A stretch of 64,000 nt of DNA, taken from positions 1 to 64,000 of the forward strand of contig NZ_BMNG01000008.1 of assembly GCF_014646335.1 (NCBI RefSeq), read 5' to 3'. Positions 50,579 through 57,558 of this stretch are shown in pieces; within the stretch, counting starts at the first letter, position 1; each line of letters begins with the position of its first letter. This stretch comes from Streptomyces lasiicapitis (GTDB lineage Bacteria; Actinomycetota; Actinomycetes; Streptomycetales; Streptomycetaceae). The notes below the pieces were generated by a model, which was not told where the DNA came from, ran no database searches, and was given only the letters and a program-made list of their open reading frames with translations. A program made the position numbers and the translations under genes.

Positions 50579-51331
50579 ATGAGCAAGCGCGCGATACGCA
50601 TACTCCTGATCGTCGTGGTGGTCCTGGGAGGCCTCTTCGTCGCGGCCGACCGGTTCGCGGTGAACTTCGCGGAGGGCGAGGCGGCGGAGAAGATCAAGAC
50701 GCAGGAGGGGCTCAGCAGCACCCCCGACGTGTCCATCAAGGGCTTCCCGTTCCTGACCCAGGCGCTCGGCGGCAAGCTCGACGACGTCGAGATCGGCATC
50801 AAGGACTACGACGCCAAGTCCGACGGCGACACCATCCGCGTCGCCGACCTCAGCGCCACCATGCACGGCGTCGACTTCTCCAGCGACTACAGCTCCGCCA
50901 CCGCCGACTCGGCCGCGGGCGTCGCCCGGATCTCCTACGAGGAGTTGCTCAAGGCCGCCAAGGCCGAGCCCGTGAAGCTGCCGCTCGGCGCCACCGGCGA
51001 GGTCGTCGGCCTCTCCGACGGCGGCAACGGCAAGGTCAAGGTCGAGGTCGAGGTGAGCAAGGGCGGCACGAAGCTGCCCAAGCCCGTGCACGTACTGAGC
51101 ACGCTGACCGTCGAGGGCGACTCGATCCGGGTGCACGCCGACACGATCCCGAAGAACCTCGAGGTGATGGGCATCTCGATCCCGCTGCCCGAGGGCATGG
51201 TCCGGGACGTCACCGACTTCCAGGAGAAGATCACCGACCTGCCCGGCGGCATCAAGCTCGACACCGTGCAGGCGGCGCCGGACGGCGTGGACGTGGCCGT
51301 GAAGGGCGAGAACGTGGACCTGGTGTCCTGA
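50579..51331 (+). CDS. LmeA-like DUF2993 protein
   Basis: 250 aa. One N-terminal transmembrane or signal helix (AIRILLIVVVVLGGLFVAADRF) is followed by DUF2993 with IKGFPFLTQALGGKLDDVEIGI, matching the paralogue at 39052 (IEGFPFLTQVFDQRLEKVRV). It lacks that protein's long cytoplasmic tail and C-terminal extension. It probably binds lipids outside the membrane. ATG 50579; AGGCGGGGGACGGGG lies upstream. Confidence 0.85.
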   Translation: MSKRAIRILLIVVVVLGGLFVAADRFAVNFAEGEAAEKIKTQEGLSSTPDVSIKGFPFLTQALGGKLDDVEIGIKDYDAKSDGDTIRVADLSATMHGVDFSSDYSSATADSAAGVARISYEELLKAAKAEPVKLPLGATGEVVGLSDGGNGKVKVEVEVSKGGTKLPKPVHVLSTLTVEGDSIRVHADTIPKNLEVMGISIPLPEGMVRDVTDFQEKITDLPGGIKLDTVQAAPDGVDVAVKGENVDLVS

Positions 51332-51521
51332 GCCGCTGTCCCGGTGGTGTCCTTGGCAACCGCCCCGGTAGTTGTCCGTAGTACGAGACGCGGGCGTCCG
51401 TCCCTCAGATGGTGGGCGGGCGCCCGCGCCGCGTCCGCGGTCCGGCGGACCCCGCCGACCGGCCGGAAAGTGTCCCCATGCCCATATCCTGGACGAAAAC
51501 GTCTCAGTATCTGACACGTCG

Positions 51522-51551
51522 GTGACACGGCCACCCCTGCGTCCCTACGAT
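51522..51551 (+). promoter_or_regulatory. Promoter of the leader peptide-rhodanese unit
   Basis: A -35-like GTGACA (51522-51527), an 18-nt spacer and -10 TACGAT (51546-51551) precede the leader ATG by 7 nt. Transcription should begin at or next to that ATG, giving a leaderless message. Confidence 0.6.
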
Positions 51552-51558
51552 CGGACGC

Positions 51559-51639
51559 ATGCACCGACAGGCGGACCTCACGAAGCGGCGGGCAGTGGAC
51601 CTGTGCCGCGTCGCCGCCATGCTCTGTCGCACTCTCTGA
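51559..51639 (+). CDS. 26-aa cysteine-type leader peptide
   Basis: This short frame encodes MHRQADLTKRRAVDLCRVAAM followed by LCRTL. It matches the style of Streptomyces putative leader peptides upstream of sulfur genes: an initial Met-His/Arg, an RRAVDL-like motif and Cys codons near the end (two here). Ribosome stalling at Cys codons would couple cysteine supply to the downstream rhodanese. The predicted leaderless start supports it. A 7-bp hairpin begins right after the stop. Confidence 0.75.
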   Translation: MHRQADLTKRRAVDLCRVAAMLCRTL

Positions 51640-51659
51640 ACGGGAGCCTCAACTCCCGT
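51640..51659 (+). promoter_or_regulatory. Hairpin after the leader peptide stop
   Basis: ACGGGAG-CCTCAA-CTCCCGT forms a 7-bp stem beginning at the first base after the leader TGA. It is a candidate attenuator or translation-control structure for the rhodanese gene 137 nt downstream. Confidence 0.5.
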
Positions 51660-51796
51660 ATTCCCGCGGCCCGTTGACCATCCCAGGTCACCATCAGGGC
51701 CCCCGTGCCGTATGCCGGCGCCTCCCCGCGTACCCATACGCGCACCCACCGCGCAATCCCCGCATCCCCGCCGTAACTGCCCCGGAGGAGAACAGC

Positions 51797-52642
51797 ATGA
51801 GCCGCAGCGACGTCCTGGTAGACGCCGACTGGGTCGAGGCCCACATCGACGACCCGAAGGTCGTGATCGTAGAGGTGGACGAGGACACCTCGGCGTACGA
51901 CAAGAACCACATCAAGAACGCCATCCGGATCGACTGGACCAAGGACCTCCAGGACCCGGTCCGCCGCGACTTCATCGACCAGGAGGGCTTCGAGAAGCTG
52001 CTCTCCGGCAAGGGCATCGCGAACGACTCCACCGTCGTCCTCTACGGCGGCAACAACAACTGGTTCGCCTCCTACGCCTTCTGGTACTTCAAGCTGTACG
52101 GCCACCAGGACGTGAAGCTCCTCGACGGCGGCCGCAAGAAGTGGGAGCTGGACTCCCGCGACCTGGTCGACGGCGCGCAGGTCCCAAGCCGTCCCGCCAC
52201 GGACTACAAGGCGAAGGCCCAGGACACCTCCATCCGCGCCTTCCGCGACGACGTGGTCGCCGCCATCGGCGCGCAGAACCTGGTCGACGTCCGCTCGCCC
52301 GACGAGTTCTCCGGCAAGCTGCTCGCCCCGGCCCACCTCCCGCAGGAGCAGTCGCAGCGCCCCGGCCACGTGCCGAGCGCCCGCAACATCCCGTGGTCGA
52401 AGAACGCCAACGACGACGGCACCTTCAAGTCGGACGACGAGCTCAAGGCGCTCTACGCCGACGAGCAGGTCGATCTCGCCAAGGACACCATCGCGTACTG
52501 CCGCATCGGTGAGCGCTCCGCCCTGACCTGGTTCGTGCTGCACGAGCTGCTCGGCGTGACGAACGTCAAGAACTACGACGGCTCCTGGACCGAGTACGGC
52601 TCCCTGGTGGGCGTGCCGATCGAGCTCGGCGCCAACAAGTAA
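51797..52642 (+). CDS. Thiosulfate sulfurtransferase (rhodanese)
   Basis: 281 aa, two rhodanese domains. The C-domain has the active loop YCRIGERSALTWFVL with catalytic Cys; the N-domain lacks it (YGGNNNWFASYAFWY). It transfers sulfane sulfur from thiosulfate to an acceptor. GGAGGAG precedes ATG 51797. It is co-transcribed with the DUF1416 gene (33-nt gap) and preceded by the Cys leader peptide, consistent with a sulfur-assimilation role like mycobacterial CysA2/SseC. Confidence 0.93.
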   Translation: MSRSDVLVDADWVEAHIDDPKVVIVEVDEDTSAYDKNHIKNAIRIDWTKDLQDPVRRDFIDQEGFEKLLSGKGIANDSTVVLYGGNNNWFASYAFWYFKLYGHQDVKLLDGGRKKWELDSRDLVDGAQVPSRPATDYKAKAQDTSIRAFRDDVVAAIGAQNLVDVRSPDEFSGKLLAPAHLPQEQSQRPGHVPSARNIPWSKNANDDGTFKSDDELKALYADEQVDLAKDTIAYCRIGERSALTWFVLHELLGVTNVKNYDGSWTEYGSLVGVPIELGANK

Positions 52643-52675
52643 GCCCCGACCTTCCCTCTTCCCCCAGGAGTAACC

Positions 52676-52963
52676 ATGTGTGGAGCCAAGGCCGGCGGCC
52701 CGGACGCTTCGACGATCAAGCCCGGTGAGACCACGATCCAGGGCCAGGTGACCCGCGACGGCGAGCCCGTCACCGGTTACGTGCGCCTGCTCGACTCGAC
52801 CGGCGAGTTCACCGCGGAGGTCCCGACCTCCGCCACGGGCCAGTTCCGCTTCTACGCGGCCGAGGGCACGTGGACCGTCCGGGCCCTGGTCCCCGGCGGC
52901 TCGGCGGACCGCACGGTCGTCGCGCAGACGGGCGGCCTCGCGGAGGTCGCGATCGCCGTCTGA
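52676..52963 (+). CDS. DUF1416 (SseC-like) protein
   Basis: 95 aa of Ig-like beta-sandwich pattern (TTIQGQVTRDGEPVTGYVRLLDSTGEFTAEV, GQFRFYAAEGTWTVRALV). It begins MCGAKAGGPDAS with a Cys at position 2. The family is nearly always encoded after a rhodanese in actinobacteria (SseC/CysA2). Its biochemical role is not established. CCCAGGAG precedes ATG 52676. Confidence 0.9.
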   Translation: MCGAKAGGPDASTIKPGETTIQGQVTRDGEPVTGYVRLLDSTGEFTAEVPTSATGQFRFYAAEGTWTVRALVPGGSADRTVVAQTGGLAEVAIAV

Positions 52964-52986
52964 CGCTGTCACGCGGACAGGCCGCA

Positions 52987-53026
52987 GGGCCGCACCCCAG
53001 GGGTTGGACGCCACGGGGTGCGGCCC
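52987..53026. terminator. Bidirectional terminator
   Basis: GGGCCGCACCCC and GGGGTGCGGCCC form a 12-bp perfect stem with a 16-nt loop, between the DUF1416 gene and the convergent DUF3099 gene. Confidence 0.75.
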
Positions 53027-53032
53027 TTCGGC

Positions 53033-53290
53033 CTACCTGCGGCGCTTGCCGTCGAGCTCGTCCCACCACTCGTCGGACTTCGGGTCCCCCGAGGGGTCGT
53101 CCCACCAGCGGTCCTCGGGACCGCGCCGGTTCGCCACCATGGCGGCCACCGGCGGGATCACCATGGCCACGACGCACATCCCGACGGCGACCGGAATCGA
53201 CCACAGCCGCACAACACCCCAGGCCAGGACGAACAGAGCCAGGCACGTGCCCATCATGGCGAAGTACACATGGCGCCTTCGCGCGTACAT
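53033..53290 (-). CDS. DUF3099 small membrane protein
   Basis: 85 aa. Two transmembrane helices (VYFAMMGTCLALFVLAWGVV and VAVGMCVVAMVIPPVAAMVA) are followed by an acidic Trp-rich C-terminus (DRWWDDPSGDPKSDEWWDEL). This is the DUF3099 form found across actinobacteria; function unknown. ATG 53290. It converges on the rhodanese operon and diverges from a 33-aa membrane protein gene, 103 bp away. Confidence 0.88.
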   Translation of the reverse strand: MYARRRHVYFAMMGTCLALFVLAWGVVRLWSIPVAVGMCVVAMVIPPVAAMVANRRGPEDRWWDDPSGDPKSDEWWDELDGKRRR

Positions 53291-53393
53291 ACGTCCAGCG
53301 TACGGCCGACCTCGCAGAGAGGGGCGGTGCGTGCACGGCTAGAGTGGGATGCGGCTCTGTACCGCCCTACATACCGCTCACCAAGGAGCTTCC

Positions 53394-53495
53394 GTGCTTG
53401 AGGCCTTCTTCTCCGCCCTCCTTGTCCTGGTCTGCGTCGGCGTCCTCGCCTTCGCGGGTCTGACCGTGAAGAAGCTGTACCAGGGCCAGCGCTGA
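53394..53495 (+). CDS. 33-aa single-helix membrane protein
   Basis: GTG 53394 is preceded by AAGGAG at 5 nt, an ideal ribosome-binding site. The product is one hydrophobic helix (LEAFFSALLVLVCVGVLAFA) and a basic tail GLTVKKLYQGQR. It lies 34 nt upstream of the nitrobindin-like gene and probably shares its transcript. Function unknown; small single-helix proteins often act as regulators or assembly factors. Confidence 0.7.
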   Translation: MLEAFFSALLVLVCVGVLAFAGLTVKKLYQGQR

Positions 53496-53529
53496 CCGCA
53501 CCCCCCACCGAGAGACTCCTGAGCACCCC

Positions 53530-54102
53530 ATGATCGAGATCCCGTCCGACCTGCACCGCGACCTCGTCCCCCTCGTCTGGCTCCTGGGCGACTGGGCCGG
53601 CGCGGGCGTCACCGACTTCCCCGGCTCCGAGAAGGCGAATTTCGGCCAGGAAGTCTCCTTCACGCACGACGGCCGGGACTTCCTGGAGTACCGCTCGCAC
53701 ACGTGGGTGCTCGACGCCGAGGGCAACAAGGCGGAGCCGCTGGAGTCGGAGTCAGGCTTCTGGCGCATCGACAAGGACCGCAAGGTCGAGACCGTCATGG
53801 TCCGCCAGGACGGCGTCGTCGAGGTCTGGTACGGCGAGCTGGCCAACCAGAAGCCGCAGATCGACCTGGCCACCGACGCCGTCGCCCGCACGGCCGCCTC
53901 CGGCCCGTACACCGGCGGCAAGCGTCTGTACGGGTACGTGAAGGGCGACCTGATGTGGGTCGGCGAGAAGCAGACGCCCGAGGTGCCGCTGCGGCCGTAC
54001 ATGTCCGCGCAGCTCAAGAAGGTCGTCACGCCCGAGGACGTCGCCGAGATGGCACGGAACCTGGGCGACCTGCCGGACGACGGCATCGCCTTCTTCAAGT
54101 AG
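53530..54102 (+). CDS. FABP/nitrobindin-like beta-barrel protein
   Basis: 190 aa, cytoplasmic. GDWAGAG near residue 26 is the GxWxGxG motif of the THAP4/nitrobindin heme-binding family. Ten predicted strands follow (FGQEVSFTHDG, FLEYRSHTWVLD, SGFWRIDK, VEVWYGELA, LYGYVKGDLMWVGEK). Relatives bind ferric heme and handle nitric oxide or peroxynitrite. ATG 53530. It is upstream of nur with a 41-nt gap. Confidence 0.88.
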   Translation: MIEIPSDLHRDLVPLVWLLGDWAGAGVTDFPGSEKANFGQEVSFTHDGRDFLEYRSHTWVLDAEGNKAEPLESESGFWRIDKDRKVETVMVRQDGVVEVWYGELANQKPQIDLATDAVARTAASGPYTGGKRLYGYVKGDLMWVGEKQTPEVPLRPYMSAQLKKVVTPEDVAEMARNLGDLPDDGIAFFK

Positions 54103-54130
54103 GTCCGGACCGGCGCGGGCGGCGTGGGCC

Positions 54131-54136
54131 TAGACT
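54131..54136 (+). promoter_or_regulatory. -10 hexamer of nur
   Basis: TAGACT lies 7 nt before the GTG at 54144, the spacing expected for a leaderless transcript. The -35 is weak (GGACCG). Confidence 0.45.
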
Positions 54137-54143
54137 TCGGAGT

Positions 54144-54581
54144 GTGGTGAGCACCGACTCCGACTGGAAGAGCGACCTGCGTCAGCGCGGGTATCGCCTC
54201 ACGCCGCAGCGCCAGCTCGTGCTCGAAGCCGTGGACGCCCTGGAGCACGCGACCCCCGACGACATCCTCTGCGAGGTCCGCAAGACGGCGTCGGGGATCA
54301 ACATCTCGACCGTCTACCGGACCCTGGAGCTCCTGGAGGAGCTGGGTCTGGTCAGCCACGCTCACCTCGGGCACGGCGCCCCCACGTACCACCTCGCGGA
54401 CCGCCACCACCACATCCACCTGGTGTGCCGGGACTGCACGAACGTCATCGAGGCCGATCTCGACGTGGCCGCGGAGTTCACCGCGAAGCTGCGCGGGATG
54501 TTCGGCTTCGAGACCGACATGAAGCACTTCGCGATCTTCGGGCAGTGCGAGAAGTGTGCCCGTGGGGCGGGCGCGGAATAG
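54144..54581 (+). CDS. nur: Fur-family nickel regulator Nur
   Basis: 145-aa Fur-family repressor. From memory the sequence is close to S. coelicolor Nur (LRQRGYRLTPQRQLVLEAVD, TASGINISTVYRTLELLEELGLVSHAHLGHGAPTYHL). Metal sites: His cluster ADRHHHIHLVCRDC, DMKHFAIF and Cys pair CEKC. Nur represses nickel uptake and sodF with Ni(II). GTG 54144 or the adjacent GTG 54147 is the start; no Shine-Dalgarno, TAGACT 7 nt upstream suggests a leaderless message. No nickel transporter is in the window. Confidence 0.85.
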   Translation: MVSTDSDWKSDLRQRGYRLTPQRQLVLEAVDALEHATPDDILCEVRKTASGINISTVYRTLELLEELGLVSHAHLGHGAPTYHLADRHHHIHLVCRDCTNVIEADLDVAAEFTAKLRGMFGFETDMKHFAIFGQCEKCARGAGAE

Positions 54582-54628
54582 GGGCGCGGAATAACCGCCC
54601 CGACCGCCTGGTCGTAGTCTTTGTGAAC

Positions 54629-55594
54629 ATGAAGAGTCCTTTGCTGTCGCTGCCCGGCGCCGTCCCCGCGGAGGGCGTGGACGAAGGCGTCGCCGCCCAC
54701 TACGGCGAGCTGTTCCGCGAGCAGCGGGCCCTCGCCGAGGGCACCGGATTCGTCGACCTCTCGCACCGCGGCGTGGTCACCGTCACCGGTGCCGACCGGC
54801 TGAGCTGGCTGCACCTGCTGCTCACGCAGGCCGTCAGCGACCTCCCGGCGGGCCAGGCCACGGAAGCGCTGATCCTCTCCGCCAACGGGCACATCGAGCA
54901 CGCCCTGTACCTCGTCGACGACGGCGAGACGATGTGGGCGCACGTCGAGCCCGGCACGCAGGACGCGCTCATCGCGTATCTGGAGAGCATGAAGTTCTTC
55001 TACCGCGTCGAAGTCGCCGACCGCACGGCCGAGTTCGCGGTGGTGCACCTGCCTGCGGGCTCCATCGCGCGGGTCCCCGACGGGGCCGCCGTGCGCGAGA
55101 CGGCGCACGGCCGCGACGTCTTCCTCCCGCGCGCGGACCTTTCTTCGTACGCCGATCAGCACGGGCCCGCCGCGGGGCTCCTGGCCTACGAGGCCCTCCG
55201 CGTCGAGCAGCACCGCCCCCGGCTCGCCTTCGAGACCGACCACCGCACCATCCCGCACGAGCTGGGCTGGATCGGCACCGCCGTCCACCTCCAGAAGGGG
55301 TGCTACCGCGGTCAGGAGACCGTCGCCCGCGTCCAGAACCTGGGCAAGCCGCCGCGCCGCCTGGTCTTCCTCCACCTGGACGGCAGCGAGGTGCACCTGC
55401 CGGTGCACGGCACGCCCCTCCACCTCGCCTCGGACGGGCCCGACGGCCGCAAGCTCGGCTTCATCACCACGTCCGTACGCCACCACGAGCTGGGCCCGAT
55501 CGCCCTCGCCCTCATCAAGCGCAACGTTCCCCTGGACGCGGAGCTTCTCGCCGGCACGACGGCAGCGGCCCAGGAAACGGTGGTCGAGCCGTAG
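54629..55594 (+). CDS. YgfZ/GcvT-like folate-binding protein
   Basis: 321 aa of the YgfZ/Caf17 family, which supports iron-sulfur cluster assembly and uses folate. It starts MKSPLLSLPGAVPAEGVDEG; core GFVDLSHRGVVTVTGADRLSWLH, and the family-defining K-G-C-Y-x-G-Q-E in HLQKGCYRGQETVARVQNLG. ATG 54629 has TAGTCT 8 nt upstream and no Shine-Dalgarno, suggesting a leaderless transcript. A 357-bp repeat-filled gap follows. Confidence 0.9.
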   Translation: MKSPLLSLPGAVPAEGVDEGVAAHYGELFREQRALAEGTGFVDLSHRGVVTVTGADRLSWLHLLLTQAVSDLPAGQATEALILSANGHIEHALYLVDDGETMWAHVEPGTQDALIAYLESMKFFYRVEVADRTAEFAVVHLPAGSIARVPDGAAVRETAHGRDVFLPRADLSSYADQHGPAAGLLAYEALRVEQHRPRLAFETDHRTIPHELGWIGTAVHLQKGCYRGQETVARVQNLGKPPRRLVFLHLDGSEVHLPVHGTPLHLASDGPDGRKLGFITTSVRHHELGPIALALIKRNVPLDAELLAGTTAAAQETVVEP

Positions 55595-55640
55595 CCCGTC
55601 TGGGGCTCCGCCCCTCTCCCCCCTTGTCGGCGCTCCGCGC

Positions 55641-55665
55641 CTCGCCCTCAAACGCCGGGCGGGCT
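55641..55665. repeat. Interspersed repeat A, copy 5
   Basis: The 25-bp core in the CTCGCCCTCAAACGCCGGGC orientation, with two substitutions from consensus. It is inverted with respect to the next copy. Confidence 0.75.
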
Positions 55666-55734
55666 TCTTCCCCACCCACCCGCCCTTACAGCTCGCGGCG
55701 CGTCGCTGCCCCCCTGCCAGTGCGGCTGAGTTTC

Positions 55735-55759
55735 AGCCCGTCCGGCGTTTGAGGACGAG
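55735..55759. repeat. Interspersed repeat A, copy 6
   Basis: The exact consensus core AGCCCGTCCGGCGTTTGAGG then ACGAG, followed by GCCGTTCAGGCCGATCGGCG, the same tail as copy 2 in reverse. Confidence 0.85.
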
Positions 55760-55827
55760 GCCGTTCAGGCCGATCGGCGGGGACTTATCCCACCCACCCG
55801 GGCCTCCACCTCGCCCCGGTCCCCTCC

Positions 55828-55940
55828 AGCCCGTCCGGCGCTTGAGGACGAGCCGCGAAGCGGCGATAAGTGGGGTCCAGGGGCGGCAGCCCCTGGTTTC
55901 GGGAAAGGGGCGGGACTGGGGCGCCCCGCGAGGGCCCAGC
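55828..55940. repeat. Interspersed repeat A, long copy 7
   Basis: A long copy in the orientation of copy 4: core, GCCGCGAAGCGGCGATAA, then CCAGGGGCGGCAGCCCCTGG. It ends 11 bp from the dtd stop. Confidence 0.85.
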
Positions 55941-55951
55941 CACCCCTGGCG

Positions 55952-56377
55952 TCACATCTCCAGCAGCACGGTGAACGGACCGTCGTTCGTGAGCCCCACG
56001 CGCATCTGCGCGCCGAAGCGCCCCGTGGCGACCGTCGCGCCGAGGGCGCGCAACCGCGCGACCACCTCGTCGACGAGCGGCTCGGCGACATCGCCGGGCG
56101 CGGCGGCGTTCCAGGTGGGCCGACGGCCCTTGCGGGCGTCGCCGTACAGGGTGAACTGGGAGATGACGAGCAGCGGGGCGCCGACGTCCGAGCACGACTT
56201 CTCGTCGGAGAGCATCCGCAACGACCAGAGCTTGCGCGCCAGTTGACCGGCCTTGTCAGGGGTGTCGTCGTGGGTCACCCCCACGAGAACGCACAGCCCC
56301 TCACCGGAGATCTCCCCGACCGTCTCACCGTCGACGACGACACTCGCGCCGTCCACCCTCTGCACCACCGCACGCAT
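55952..56377 (-). CDS. dtd: D-aminoacyl-tRNA deacylase
   Basis: 141 aa, the full family length. It starts MRAVVQRVDGASVVVDGETVG and has the two active-site motifs: SQFTLYGDARKGRRP and the Gly-cisPro-type NDGPFTVLLEM. It removes D-amino acids or glycine mischarged on tRNA. ATG 56377 is preferred; the upstream in-frame extension adds 26 residues with no counterpart. A 158-bp divergent gap to rsiG follows. Confidence 0.93.
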   Translation of the reverse strand: MRAVVQRVDGASVVVDGETVGEISGEGLCVLVGVTHDDTPDKAGQLARKLWSLRMLSDEKSCSDVGAPLLVISQFTLYGDARKGRRPTWNAAAPGDVAEPLVDEVVARLRALGATVATGRFGAQMRVGLTNDGPFTVLLEM

Positions 56378-56535
56378 GGCGACCATGATGCCCTGCCCGA
56401 GCGCGCCGTCCGCGCGCCGGTCCAGAACCCCCCATCCGGGGCCGATTCGGGGCACTCGTGCGCAGAGCGACCACTCGGGGTGGCACGATGCTCACACGCG
56501 GTGTACCGCGCCGGCTGAGGGGACGGTAGAGCCAC

Positions 56536-57258
56536 ATGAGCACACCCAGTACGCCCAGTACTCCCAGTACGTCCAGCACACCATGGTCGCCGGGTACGAG
56601 ACGTACGGGCGGGACAGGCGCGACGGGTGCGACGGGTGCGACAGGCGGGACGGGCGCGACGGGCGCGACGAATGTGCCGCGCCCGCCCACCCAGCGCACC
56701 GGCAGCCCCGTGCTGCCCGAAGCGCCCGCGCACGACCTCGCCGCCCTCCGCCTGCCGGAGCTGCGCGAGCTGCGCCGCTCCGCACAGCAGGACGAGGCCG
56801 ATCTGAGCTACGTACGAAGGCTGCTGCAGGGCCGTATCGACATCCTGCGGGCCGAGACCGCGCGCCGCAGGGCGCCGCGCGCGGGCGCGGACGCGGGCGG
56901 GGCGGGCCCGAAGTCCCCGGGCGCGGCGGAGTCGCCGCTCGTCGTGGACCGGCTGCCGGAGATCCTCACCGACGGCCCGGCCCGGCACCGCTCCTCCGCC
57001 CGCCATGTGACGCTCGGCACGCCGCACAACGAGGAGTACCGTCGCCTGGCCGCCGACATGCTCGCCGAGGTGGCGCTCTCCGACCTCGTGGCCCGCACGG
57101 ACGAGGAGCTGCACACGGCCATGGGCCGCCTCGTCCGCTACGAACGGCAGGTCTCGCGGCGCCGTCAGGAGATGCAGCGCACGACCGACGATTGCAGTGC
57201 GGAGATCGCCCGCAGGTACCGTGAAGGGGAAGCACAAGTAGACGACCTGCTCGCGTGA
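56536..57258 (+). CDS. rsiG: c-di-GMP-dependent anti-sigma factor RsiG
   Basis: 240 aa. Both copies of the c-di-GMP-binding motif E-x3-S-x2-R-x3-Q-x3-D are present: EADLSYVRRLLQGRID (about 87-102) and ERQVSRRRQEMQRTTD (about 208-223), each in a predicted helix forming the antiparallel hairpin. RsiG with c-di-GMP holds the sporulation sigma factor WhiG inactive. The N-terminus is a Ser/Thr/Pro tract and a Thr-Gly-Ala repeat of about 20 residues. ATG 56536 has GAGGGGACGG upstream. whiG is not in the window. Confidence 0.88.
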   Translation: MSTPSTPSTPSTSSTPWSPGTRRTGGTGATGATGATGGTGATGATNVPRPPTQRTGSPVLPEAPAHDLAALRLPELRELRRSAQQDEADLSYVRRLLQGRIDILRAETARRRAPRAGADAGGAGPKSPGAAESPLVVDRLPEILTDGPARHRSSARHVTLGTPHNEEYRRLAADMLAEVALSDLVARTDEELHTAMGRLVRYERQVSRRRQEMQRTTDDCSAEIARRYREGEAQVDDLLA

Positions 57259-57558
57259 CCCCGCCGGCCCGGTGGGCACCGCCGCCCCGCCGGGCCCGGT
57301 GACCCCCCGAAGGGCCCGGAGACCGCCGTGATCCACGTGTCCGGCGGACGCCCCGCGTACGACGGCAGCCGAGATCCCGTGATCCCGGCCGCCCGTCGTG
57401 CCCCGGGGCGCCCGCCTGGCCACTGATCCGGACGGTCCCGACGGCCCGGTGCCCTGGTGGTCCGGTGCCCTGGTGGCCCCGGCCCGGCTCCGGCGTTCCC
57501 GCGGACGGTCCGTCGTACCGCACCGCACCGCCGCAACGCCGCACCCGGAAGGCCGAAG
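57259..57558. other. Intergenic region between rsiG and the asparaginase gene
   Basis: 300 bp with no credible gene. CCGGTGCCCTGGTGG occurs twice, at 57446-57460 and 57462-57476, as a 16-bp tandem repeat. Several GC-rich inverted words could act as a terminator for rsiG, but none is a clean stem. Confidence 0.5.

Larger units (their letters stand above)
55595..55951. other. Repeat-filled convergent intergenic region
   Basis: No gene is supported in these 357 bp between the YgfZ-like gene and dtd. They hold three copies of repeat family A, two in one orientation and one inverted, so nearly all the sequence is accounted for by repeats. Confidence 0.8.
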
